This document shows, one piece after another, positions 1 through 5,682 of a stretch of 5,682 nucleotides of DNA. The position numbers were made by a program, and so were the translations under genes. The notes under the pieces were generated by a model, which searched no databases, had not been told where the DNA came from, and worked only from the letters and a program-made list of their open reading frames with translations. This DNA is from Planctomycetaceae bacterium (lineage in GTDB: Bacteria; Planctomycetota; Planctomycetia; Pirellulales; Thermoguttaceae): NCBI GenBank assembly GCA_009776995.1, contig WRMR01000340.1:1-5682 (forward strand), read 5' to 3'. Position 1 is the stretch's first letter. Each line of letters opens with the position of its first letter.

Positions 1-1
1 T

Positions 2-2458
2 TGCGTCAACTGGGGGCCGGGCCAGGGGAGGTCCGACGGGTTCGGCCACTGGGCGACGGTCGGCGTCAAGCCGATGTTCACCTGTGAGTACGGTGTGCCG
101 TTCACCTGGGACTGGGCGATGTATCGCGGCTGGTACAAGGGCGTGCGCGAGTTCGGCAGTGCTCCCGCCCCGTGGGAATTTTGCAACGCGGAGTGGAACG
201 CCCAGTTTCTCGGTGACGCCGCGTTCCAAATCGGCGAGCCGGAAAAACGTAATCTGCGCTGGGAGGCCAAGCAGTTTCACGCATTATTGAACGACGAGGG
301 CAAAACCTGGCACCGCTGGGATTATCCCGCCCAACTCGGTTCGCGTGAATTTACGGATCAAGACCTGGTCATTGGAAGATACATCACCGACAACTGGCGG
401 GCGTTCCGCACCTGGGGACTGTCGATCAACTCGTTTTGGGAGCATGGCCGCCTGTGGAGTCTCAAACCCGGCGTGGACAAGTCGCGTAAAAACTATGACA
501 CCGATTGGGAGAACTTACAGCGTCCCGGTTTCAGCCCGGATTTTCAGGATCAACGCTACGAGCGCATCGACCTGGCGTTTGAGCGGGACGATTGGATTCC
601 ATCGGTCGCGGCGGAAGCATTGATACGGAATAACAGCCCGCTGCTGGGTTATATCGCCGGAAAAGACGGTGCATTTACGAGCAAGGATCATAATTTCCTG
701 CCGGGGGAGACAATTGAAAAACAGATGGTTATGGTCAATAATTCTCGTGAGGAAGTACGTGCTCAATGTAGCTACTCAAGCGATGATTTGCCGGACTGGG
801 AGGATAGAGCATTAGTATCAATGTATTTCCCTTTTGAAACTGGGGAAATAAAACAACTGCCAATGCAATACAAACTTCCCAATGATCTTGTGCCAAGTAC
901 TTATACTTTAAGAGTAAATCTCAGGTCGCATACCGAAGAAAAAGGCTTTGATATGCACGGAGACACTTTCACCATCCACGTCATGCCGCCGCCGGAAAAA
1001 ATTCCCGCGATGAACATCGCGCTGTTCGACCCGAAAGGCGAAACGGCGAAATTGCTTGACGAACTGGGGGTGGAGTATCGGTTGATTCATGGCATTCATG
1101 ATTTTTCACACGGAGGCACAGAGGCACAGAGTGAGGAAAATGAGAGTACATCCCTCCATGTCTCCGTGCCTCTGTGTGAGGAATTTTTAGTCATCGGCAA
1201 GGACGCGTTGGACTTGTCCGGCGACGGTTTTGATTTGACCGGCGTGCCTGACGGGATGAAGGTCATCGTGTTCGAGCAAACGGCGCAGACGCTCGAAAAG
1301 CGGCTGGGGTTTCGCACGGCGGAATACGGTTTGCGGCAGGTGTTCCGACGTGTGGCCGACCACCCGGTTTTGCACAACATCACCGACGACAATCTTCGGG
1401 ACTGGCGGGGTTCATCGACGCTGTTGCCGGAGCGTTTGGACTACGAAACGAACGAGCAGGTTTTCAACGGCGTGCCGACGGTCGAGTGGTGCGGCATCAC
1501 CGTGCCGCGCGTGTGGCGTTGCGGCAACCGGGGCAACGTCGCCGGCGTACTCATCGAAAAGCCGGCCTGCGGTGATTTTCTGCCGATTCTCGACGGCGGT
1601 TTCAGCCTGCAATACTCGCCGCTCATGGAATACCGCCAGGGCAAGGGCATGATCCTCTTCTGCCAGATGGACGTGACCGGCCGCACCGAGAATGATCCGG
1701 CGGCAACGCATCTCGTCGGAAATATTTTACGCTACGTGAATGATTGGAAGGCGGAAGAGAAGCGAAAAGTGGCTTATACTGGCAAAGAAGAAGGAGTGAA
1801 TTATCTGAAAAAAATCGGTGCCTCTCTTGCCGAATTTCGAGACACTGGTGCCAGCATTGTCGCCGTTCCGGACGACATTTCACCTGATGAGCATGTTTTG
1901 GCTCTCGGATCCGGCAGCGGGTTTGTCATTTCAGGAGAACTGTCCTCACGATTCCGAAAGGACGGGCGAGTCCTGATGATTGGCGCGCTTCCAGATAGTG
2001 AGTATGGTATGAACGTTCCGTTCCCAGAAATTTCCACAAAGGAAGGCGAGCATATTTCAACGTATTTCGAACCATTCGGAATGGATTCACCGTTACGCGG
2101 CGTTGGCCCGGCGGATTTGCACAATCGCGACCCGCAAGATTACCCGCTTGTGACGGGAGGGACAGGAGTTGACGTGGTGGGCAACGGGATTCTGGCCGTA
2201 TTGGATGACGGTCGCACGGTGATTTGCGGTCTTGCCCCGTGGCAATTCCCGGCGGACAAACAGAGTTTCAAACGGACGTTCCGCCGCGCGGCGTTCACGC
2301 TTTCGCGGCTGTTGGGCAACATGAACGTTGACATGCAAACGCCGCTCCCGAACCGCTTTCACGGCCCGGTCGGCCAGGACGAACAGCGTTGGCTCAACGG
2401 CCTGTACCTCGACCAGCCGGAAGAATGGGACGACCCGTACAGATTTTTCCGGTGGTGA
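2..2458 (+). CDS. Glycoside hydrolase-like protein, GH2-type barrel with C-terminal GATase-like domains (5'-partial)
   Basis: The frame is open to the left edge: 24 in-frame residues precede the first in-window Met (nt 74), so that Met is probably internal and the N-terminus is missing. Residues below are counted from nt 74. The segment around FTCEYGVPF (E5, nt 86-88) resembles the CEY nucleophile motif of GH2 beta-galactosidases such as LacZ. Aromatic-rich sequence to about residue 190 fits the end of a TIM barrel. Residues about 200-305 look like an Ig-like beta-sandwich (PGETIEKQMVMVNNS). Residues about 312-560 look like a Rossmann or class I glutamine-amidotransferase-like domain of the type found in beta-galactosidases (GKGMILFCQMDVTGRTE). 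Residues about 570-755 look like a second, degenerate one (GRTVICGLAPWQF). The protein ends WDDPYRFFRW. It probably acts on a polysaccharide, but the substrate cannot be inferred. A repeat element lies in frame at residues 345-369. Base composition is uneven along the gene. The family call is from motif recognition only. Confidence 0.7.
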   Translation, partial: CVNWGPGQGRSDGFGHWATVGVKPMFTCEYGVPFTWDWAMYRGWYKGVREFGSAPAPWEFCNAEWNAQFLGDAAFQIGEPEKRNLRWEAKQFHALLNDEGKTWHRWDYPAQLGSREFTDQDLVIGRYITDNWRAFRTWGLSINSFWEHGRLWSLKPGVDKSRKNYDTDWENLQRPGFSPDFQDQRYERIDLAFERDDWIPSVAAEALIRNNSPLLGYIAGKDGAFTSKDHNFLPGETIEKQMVMVNNSREEVRAQCSYSSDDLPDWEDRALVSMYFPFETGEIKQLPMQYKLPNDLVPSTYTLRVNLRSHTEEKGFDMHGDTFTIHVMPPPEKIPAMNIALFDPKGETAKLLDELGVEYRLIHGIHDFSHGGTEAQSEENESTSLHVSVPLCEEFLVIGKDALDLSGDGFDLTGVPDGMKVIVFEQTAQTLEKRLGFRTAEYGLRQVFRRVADHPVLHNITDDNLRDWRGSSTLLPERLDYETNEQVFNGVPTVEWCGITVPRVWRCGNRGNVAGVLIEKPACGDFLPILDGGFSLQYSPLMEYRQGKGMILFCQMDVTGRTENDPAATHLVGNILRYVNDWKAEEKRKVAYTGKEEGVNYLKKIGASLAEFRDTGASIVAVPDDISPDEHVLALGSGSGFVISGELSSRFRKDGRVLMIGALPDSEYGMNVPFPEISTKEGEHISTYFEPFGMDSPLRGVGPADLHNRDPQDYPLVTGGTGVDVVGNGILAVLDDGRTVICGLAPWQFPADKQSFKRTFRRAAFTLSRLLGNMNVDMQTPLPNRFHGPVGQDEQRWLNGLYLDQPEEWDDPYRFFRW
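1101..1188. repeat. Imperfect inverted-repeat (MITE/REP-like) element inside a coding sequence
   Basis: Nt 1106-1131 and the reverse complement of 1154-1179 match at 21 of 26 positions. Both arms begin TCACAC and continue with GAGGCAC-type repeats. The left arm also holds two tandem copies of GAGGCACA (1113-1120 and 1121-1128). The arms are separated by 22 nt and could form a long hairpin. The hexamer ATTTTT lies just outside each arm (1101-1106 and 1183-1188). The element is translated in frame as SHGGTEAQSEENES followed by TSLHVSVPLCEE. That sequence is unlike the surrounding protein, where a strand ending in VEYRLI would otherwise lead to FLVIGKDALD. Similar 'cacggaggcacagaggcac' repeats are, from memory, widespread in planctomycete and verrucomicrobial DNA. 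The inverted repeat is directly visible; mobility is inferred. Confidence 0.8.
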
Positions 2459-2497
2459 AGATATACCGCACAACGCCAAAACAAGATGTTCGATCCC

Positions 2498-2554
2498 TCA
2501 GAGCCGCGACGGTCACGGAGCGGTCATTCCGCTCGATAACTCTCGCGGCTCTGA
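2498..2554. repeat. REP-like inverted repeat between convergent genes
   Basis: A perfect 12-bp inverted repeat pairs TCAGAGCCGCGA (2498-2509) with TCGCGGCTCTGA (2543-2554). It encloses a second 6-bp stem, GAGCGG (2518-2523) with CCGCTC (2529-2534), with a 5-nt loop. The element starts 39 nt after the stop of the glycosidase-like gene and ends 42 nt before the ahcY stop on the other strand. GCGGCTC recurs 14 bp on (2545-2551 and 2559-2565). No T-tract follows on either strand, so it is not a standard intrinsic terminator, although it could act as a 3'-end barrier for both transcripts. The 'agccgcgac-ggt-a-ggagcggt' pattern is one I recall as a dispersed repeat in PVC-group genomes. Confidence 0.75.
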
Positions 2555-2596
2555 TCTTGCGGCTCGGATGGGAATGCGCGACTCCCAAGAACCCCG

Positions 2597-3913
2597 TCAA
2601 TACCGGTAATAATCCGGCTTGAACGGTCCCTGAACCGGTACGCCGAGGTAGTCGGCCTGTTTTTGCGACAGTTGGGTCAGCTTGACACCGATTTGAGCAA
2701 GATGCAATCGGGCAACTTCCTCGTCGAGAATTTTTGGCAGAACATGCACACCGAGCGGATATTTTTCCGGCTCCGTCCAAAGGGCGATTTGCGCAAGAAC
2801 CTGATTGGTGAACGAATTTGACATGACGAATGAGGGATGTCCCGTTGCACAGCCGAGATTGACCAAACGGCCTTCGGCGAGCAACAAAATCGAGTTGCCA
2901 CCGGGAAAAGTGTAGCGATCCACAAGCGGTTTGATATTCGTTTTCTTAATGCCCTTGTACGATTCCAACCCGTGAACATCGATTTCGCAATCAAAGTGCC
3001 CGATGTTGCAGACAATGGCGTCGTTCGGCATTTGGGCAAGATGTTCGGCCATGATAATGTCGCAACAACCGGTTGTTGTAACGAAAATATTGCCAAATTT
3101 GCAGGCTTCCTCCATTGTCGTGACTTCAAAACCTTCCATCGCCGCTTGTAGGGCGCAAATGGGATCGATTTCCGTCACAACGACGCGCGCGCCGTAGGAA
3201 CGCATCGAATGGGCGCAACCCTTGCCGACGTCGCCATAACCTGCGACCACAACAACCTTTCCGGCGATCATGACATCGGTGGCACGCTTGATGCCGTCGG
3301 CCAGTGATTCGCGGCAACCGTACAAATTGTCGAATTTGCTCTTGGTCACCGAGTCGTTGACGTTGATGGCGGGAATTTTCAACTCGCCTTTTTCGTGCAT
3401 CTGGTAAAGCCGATGTACGCCCGTCGTCGTTTCCTCCGACAGCCCGCGAATACCGCCGATGATTTCCGCGTATTCCGGTTGATGCACAACAATCGTCAGG
3501 TCGCCGCCGTCATCAACGATCATGTTCAGCGGCTTGCCGTCGGGGAAAATGAGCGTCTGTTCAATACACCAGTCGTATTCCTCATCGGTTTCGCCCTTCC
3601 AGGCAAACACGGGCACGCCGGTTGCCGCAATAGCCGCCGCTGCGTGATCCTGCGTCGAAAACTTGTTGCAACTGCTCCAGGTGACTTCGGCACCGAGTTC
3701 GCGGAGCGTTTCGATTAACACCGCCGTTTGAATCGTCATGTGCAGACAACCGGCGATGCGCGCCCCTGTGAGCGGTTTGGATTTGCCGAATTTCGCCCGC
3801 AGTGCCATGAGGCCGGGCATTTCGTGTTCGGCGAGTTGAATTTCCTTGCGTCCCCATTCGGCGAGGGACATATCGGCGACTTTGTACTGGAATTTGTTTT
3901 CGGCAATGGCCAT
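2597..3913 (-). CDS. ahcY: S-adenosylhomocysteine hydrolase (adenosylhomocysteinase)
   Basis: This cytosolic NAD-dependent enzyme reversibly splits S-adenosylhomocysteine into adenosine and homocysteine, relieving product inhibition of methyltransferases in the activated methyl cycle. The product is 438 aa, close to human AHCY (432), and lacks the roughly 40-residue insertion of many bacterial and plant forms. Residues are aligned by eye to the human enzyme. They include H58 in CLHMT, the SCNKFSTQDH signature (S81-H90, with D89), E160/E161 in SEETTTG, and K191, D195, N196 and C200 in TKSKFDNLYGC. The NAD-binding loop GYGDVGKG is at 225-232, with E248 in TEIDP contacting NAD ribose. The C-terminus FKPDYYRY carries K432 and Y436. 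All expected catalytic and cofactor residues are present. The ATG at 3913 is chosen because AGGAG lies 10 nt upstream. The frame stays open to a TTG at 3982, but that codon overlaps the likely -10 box. The gene converges with the glycosidase-like gene. Confidence 0.98.
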   Translation of the reverse strand: MAIAENKFQYKVADMSLAEWGRKEIQLAEHEMPGLMALRAKFGKSKPLTGARIAGCLHMTIQTAVLIETLRELGAEVTWSSCNKFSTQDHAAAAIAATGVPVFAWKGETDEEYDWCIEQTLIFPDGKPLNMIVDDGGDLTIVVHQPEYAEIIGGIRGLSEETTTGVHRLYQMHEKGELKIPAINVNDSVTKSKFDNLYGCRESLADGIKRATDVMIAGKVVVVAGYGDVGKGCAHSMRSYGARVVVTEIDPICALQAAMEGFEVTTMEEACKFGNIFVTTTGCCDIIMAEHLAQMPNDAIVCNIGHFDCEIDVHGLESYKGIKKTNIKPLVDRYTFPGGNSILLLAEGRLVNLGCATGHPSFVMSNSFTNQVLAQIALWTEPEKYPLGVHVLPKILDEEVARLHLAQIGVKLTQLSQKQADYLGVPVQGPFKPDYYRY

Positions 3914-3923
3914 AATGATGGAA

Positions 3924-3928
3924 CTCCT
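3924..3928 (-). promoter_or_regulatory. Ribosome binding site of ahcY
   Basis: AGGAG on the minus strand, 10 nt before the ATG at 3913. It fixes the start: the protein then begins MAIAENKFQYKVADMSLAEWG, leading directly into the conserved N-terminal region of the family. Confidence 0.75.
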
Positions 3929-3980
3929 GAATCGTGACGGTATCCCGAACCTGTTGGGACACGAAAAAAACCTGCCTGTC

Positions 3981-4007
3981 AATATAGCACATTCCCAAAC
4001 TTGTTAA
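3981..4007 (-). promoter_or_regulatory. Candidate sigma-70-type promoter of ahcY
   Basis: On the minus strand, TTAACA (4007-4002; 5 of 6 to TTGACA) is separated by 15 nt from TATATT (3986-3981; 5 of 6 to TATAAT). TGC directly before the -10 box makes an extended -10 (TGCTATATT). Transcription would start near 3974, giving a leader of about 60 nt. The 15-nt spacer is short, which the extended -10 could offset. The leader contains a T-run (about 3970-3964) but no SAH-riboswitch-like conserved core that I can recognise. Confidence 0.5.
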
Positions 4008-4013
4008 AGGGCA

Positions 4014-4037
4014 CAAAAACCGGGATTTTTTGCCCGC
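4014..4037 (-). terminator. Weak intrinsic terminator candidate after the secretin-like gene
   Basis: On the minus strand a 4-bp stem (CGGG at 4036-4033 with CCCG at 4024-4021, A-rich 8-nt loop) is followed by GTTTTTG. It lies just upstream of the ahcY promoter candidate, where it would separate ahcY from the gene ending at 4298. The stem is short, and the distance from the stop (about 260 nt) is long, so this is tentative. Confidence 0.25.
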
Positions 4038-4110
4038 ATGTTCGTTGGGTTACGATGGACGTGAGGCGGGTAAGGTCAATTTTTCCGACAGAAATGGCAT
4101 TCATTATCAT

Positions 4111-4260
4111 TGCCCTGTCAGGGCAAAACATAATAGCCCAGGGCAAGGCGTACTCGCCGCAGCCCTGGGTAACGATTCCCTCTCAAAGATTACGACCCTG
4201 AAAGGGTCGAACAAAATGGGAGTATCCATTGCCGGTTGTTTTGTTTAGCCCCCTTGGGGC
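4111..4260. repeat. Compound REP-like element: four successive GC-rich hairpins
   Basis: Four inverted repeats lie in 150 bp. (A) 4111-4125, TGCCCTG and CAGGGCA around a single T. (B) 4137-4169, CCCAGGGC (4137-4144) pairing with GCCCTGGG (4162-4169), enclosing a second stem GGCG/CGCC (4147-4150 and 4155-4158) with loop TACT. (C) 4193-4209, CGACCCT and AGGGTCG with loop GAA. (D) 4248-4260, GCCCC and GGGGC with loop CTT. Loose direct copies of AAATGG followed by CATTGCC occur at 4092-4114 and 4214-4233, just before A and between C and D. A, B and C each carry a CCC/GGG core. No T-tract suggests termination. The layout matches, from memory, a dispersed planctomycete-type repeat often mis-called as a small protein. 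The 384-bp gap (3914-4297) holds this element, the ahcY promoter and leader, and no gene I can support. Confidence 0.8.
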
Positions 4261-4297
4261 AAGTCGCCAGAAACCGTATTTGTGAAATGGCGTACCA

Positions 4298-5682
4298 CTA
4301 ATAAGGACTTCTCTGATAGCTTCCCGGCATGGTGGACATACCGCCGTAACCGCCATACCCCCCGTAGCCGCCTGTGACCCCGTAGCCTGCGTAGGGTTGC
4401 TGGTACATCATCATGCCGAAAGGGTTGTACATCTGATTCTGATTCATCTGATTCAGAAAACTTTGCTTTCGGAATTCCTCGAGGACCGACGTCAGTACGG
4501 TGGAATTGATTTTGTCCAGCGGATAGACTGTAATTTTCCTAGGCGGGTTATCGAGAAGTGTCTTGTCTGTTTCTTCAATATACTTGGTCAGGGTTTCCAC
4601 GAGATCGTTCGGTCCCTGAATCCAAATCGAATTGGTCAGCGTATCGACGCCTGTTCCCGCCGGCACTCCGTTTGGCAACCGTATCGCCCGGAGGTAGCGG
4701 CCATAAGTGGTGAGCAGTTGCATGTGAACTTTATTGGCGTCAGAATTCAGAACAGGGACAAGGACCGGCTTATAAATCGGGTCAGGGATGTCAAGCTGGT
4801 CGATCAATTCCCCAACGATGATCCGGTCACGTTTTGAGCCGGTCACGATGATCGAGTTGGTTGCCTCTTGCGGAAACAACGACGGCAGGGTGGGACGCAA
4901 TCCTGACGTCGCATAACCACCTGCGGGGTCATAGCCGCCCATACCACCCCGGACGCCGCGCTGCATGTATCCCGATTGCGTCGCGGCGGACTGACGATTG
5001 GGAAATCGGGAACTCATTCGCATTTGCAGGCGTGTTACCAATATCTGCGGGCTGAGATAGCGGACCGCAAATTCCGTGTAGTTGCGGTCTTCGTACAAAA
5101 CGCGGTTGAATTTGGGCGTCGCTTCGTCTTGAGCTTCCGGTTGTTGGCTTCGGGCAAAGGCCGCTGTGAGCCGGTCGAGTGCCGCCGTGTCGTTCGAGAC
5201 GAGCGACAGTGTGCCGTCGGCATTGACGATCACATAAGCCGACGGCGTCTGGGAGGACGGATATGTGTCGGCGGGTGCTTCCGGCGTCGGTGTTGCTTCG
5301 GGTTGTTGCGGCGCAACGGGCTGCGGTTCCGGCTGAGGCTGTTGCGGCTCCGCAGGTTGGGACAGGTTCAGCGCGGGCACCTCCTGCAATTCAGAAACCG
5401 GTTCGGCATAAGAGACGTAAGCGATGGCGTCAAATTGCGGCAAAACCGTTACTCGTGAAAGCTGTTGTTCGTCCCACTCCATCATGCGCGGGCCGTCGGT
5501 TCCCGTCATGCCTTGGGGAGCGCGAAAGCCGGTTGATGGTTGTGCCGGCGATGTTGTTGCGGGCTGTGTCGTTGGCGGTGTTGCGGCGGGTTGTTGCGGC
5601 GGCTTCTCTTCGTCATTCATGCTCGGGACGACGAGCGGGTGATCGGGGTTGACCTGTTGCCAGAGTTTCTGCAACTGTTCGA
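4298..5682 (-). CDS. Secretin-N-repeat-like protein with Pro/Gln-rich linkers and Gly/Tyr-rich tail (5'-partial)
   Basis: The frame is open to the right edge (in-frame EQ before the TTG at 5674-5672), so the N-terminus, including any signal peptide, is missing. At least 460 residues are visible. Numbering below counts from 5674. Residues 24-47 and 106-135 are Pro/Gln/Thr-rich, typical of flexible linkers. Residues about 198-296 form a secretin_N-like (NolW) unit: YTEFAVRYLSPQILVTRLQ, then ATNSIIVTGSKRDRIIVGELIDQLDIP. Residues about 302-371 form a second unit (VLVPVLNSDANKVHMQLL, then DTLTNSIWIQGPNDLVETL). Residues 380-405 start a third (ITVYPLDKINSTVLTSVLEEF) that breaks off into a Met/Asn/Gln- then Gly/Tyr-rich tail. 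No secretin beta-barrel domain is present before the stop. Secretin_N domains line the periplasmic vestibule of type II/III secretin channels. Without a barrel, this one may be an accessory or envelope protein. The domain call is by eye, and the role is unknown. Confidence 0.65.
   Translation of the reverse strand, partial: EQLQKLWQQVNPDHPLVVPSMNDEEKPPQQPAATPPTTQPATTSPAQPSTGFRAPQGMTGTDGPRMMEWDEQQLSRVTVLPQFDAIAYVSYAEPVSELQEVPALNLSQPAEPQQPQPEPQPVAPQQPEATPTPEAPADTYPSSQTPSAYVIVNADGTLSLVSNDTAALDRLTAAFARSQQPEAQDEATPKFNRVLYEDRNYTEFAVRYLSPQILVTRLQMRMSSRFPNRQSAATQSGYMQRGVRGGMGGYDPAGGYATSGLRPTLPSLFPQEATNSIIVTGSKRDRIIVGELIDQLDIPDPIYKPVLVPVLNSDANKVHMQLLTTYGRYLRAIRLPNGVPAGTGVDTLTNSIWIQGPNDLVETLTKYIEETDKTLLDNPPRKITVYPLDKINSTVLTSVLEEFRKQSFLNQMNQNQMYNPFGMMMYQQPYAGYGVTGGYGGYGGYGGMSTMPGSYQRSPY
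4340..4372 (-). repeat. GGY tandem repeat in the C-terminal tail coding region
   Basis: Codes for GGYGGYGGYGG (residues 435-445 of the visible secretin-like protein), a short tandem amino-acid repeat within a longer Gly/Tyr/Met-rich tail (about 418-458). It is low-complexity coding sequence and probably length-variable between strains. It is not a mobile element. Confidence 0.7.

Noticed and set aside
1101..1188. ATTTTT flanks as a target-site duplication of the intragenic element.
   Set aside because: The copies are 82 bp apart, which is not a multiple of three, so a simple insertion with this duplication would have broken the frame. The T-rich hexamers may be chance.
2459..2596. Intrinsic bidirectional terminator between the convergent genes.
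   Set aside because: The hairpin is strong but no T-run follows it on either strand, so it is reported as a repeat only.
2093..2780. Minus-strand frames of 128 aa at the gene junction.
   Set aside because: They overlap the 3' ends of two well-supported genes and the inverted repeat, and show no family resemblance.
3914..3975. SAH or SAM riboswitch in the ahcY leader.
   Set aside because: The leader is only about 60 nt, and I see no conserved core or pseudoknot pairing typical of these riboswitches.
3914..3982. Upstream TTG start that would add 23 residues to AhcY.
   Set aside because: The TTG overlaps the candidate -10 box, the extra residues do not resemble the family N-terminus, and the ATG at 3913 has a good AGGAG.
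4030..4248. Small plus-strand reading frames (66-72 aa) across the intergenic region, such as one with the phrase HNSPGQGVLAAALGN.
   Set aside because: They run straight through the hairpins of the compound repeat, lack a convincing ribosome binding site, and overlap the ahcY promoter region. The peptides are best explained as chance translation of a dispersed repeat.
4976..5652. Long plus-strand reading frames, including a 160-residue Arg-rich one, opposite the secretin-like gene.
   Set aside because: They are antisense readings of Pro/Gln-rich and GC-rich codons. Their composition is unnatural (Arg/Leu/Val-rich), and the minus-strand frame has recognisable domain patterns.

Overview
The window looks like chromosomal DNA from a planctomycete or another PVC-group bacterium. 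Three things suggest this: a large glycosidase-like protein ending in a WDDPYRFFRW tail, a Pro/Gln-rich protein with secretin-N-like repeats, and dispersed hairpin elements of kinds I recall from planctomycete and verrucomicrobial genomes. This is inference from recall, because no search could be run. There is no sign of phage, plasmid, CRISPR, tRNA or rRNA.

Layout. Nt 1-2458 (+) hold the 3' part of a gene for a glycoside-hydrolase-like protein. Its reading frame is open at the left edge, so the N-terminal part lies outside the window. Nt 2459-2596 form a short convergent intergenic gap containing a perfect 12-bp inverted repeat. Nt 2597-3913 (-) encode a complete S-adenosylhomocysteine hydrolase (ahcY) with its own ribosome binding site and a plausible promoter at 3981-4007. 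Nt 3914-4297 are non-coding and contain the ahcY leader and promoter, a weak terminator candidate, and a run of four GC-rich hairpins at 4111-4260. Nt 4298-5682 (-) hold the C-terminal part of a secretin-N-repeat-like protein whose frame is open at the right edge.

The three genes share no obvious pathway: polysaccharide breakdown, the activated methyl cycle, and a cell-envelope or secretion-like protein. ahcY is housekeeping. The secretin-like gene is on the same strand upstream of ahcY, but 384 bp and a separate promoter candidate separate them, so an operon is unlikely.

The most notable feature is the density of inverted-repeat elements. Three different kinds occur within about 3.2 kb: one inserted in frame inside the glycosidase-like gene (about 1101-1188), one between the convergent genes (2498-2554), and one compound element upstream of ahcY (4111-4260). 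The glycosidase-like gene is also compositionally mosaic, with its AT-richer stretches matching predicted domains. I see no clear new enzymatic or defence system here. The repeat elements and the protein architectures are the best leads.
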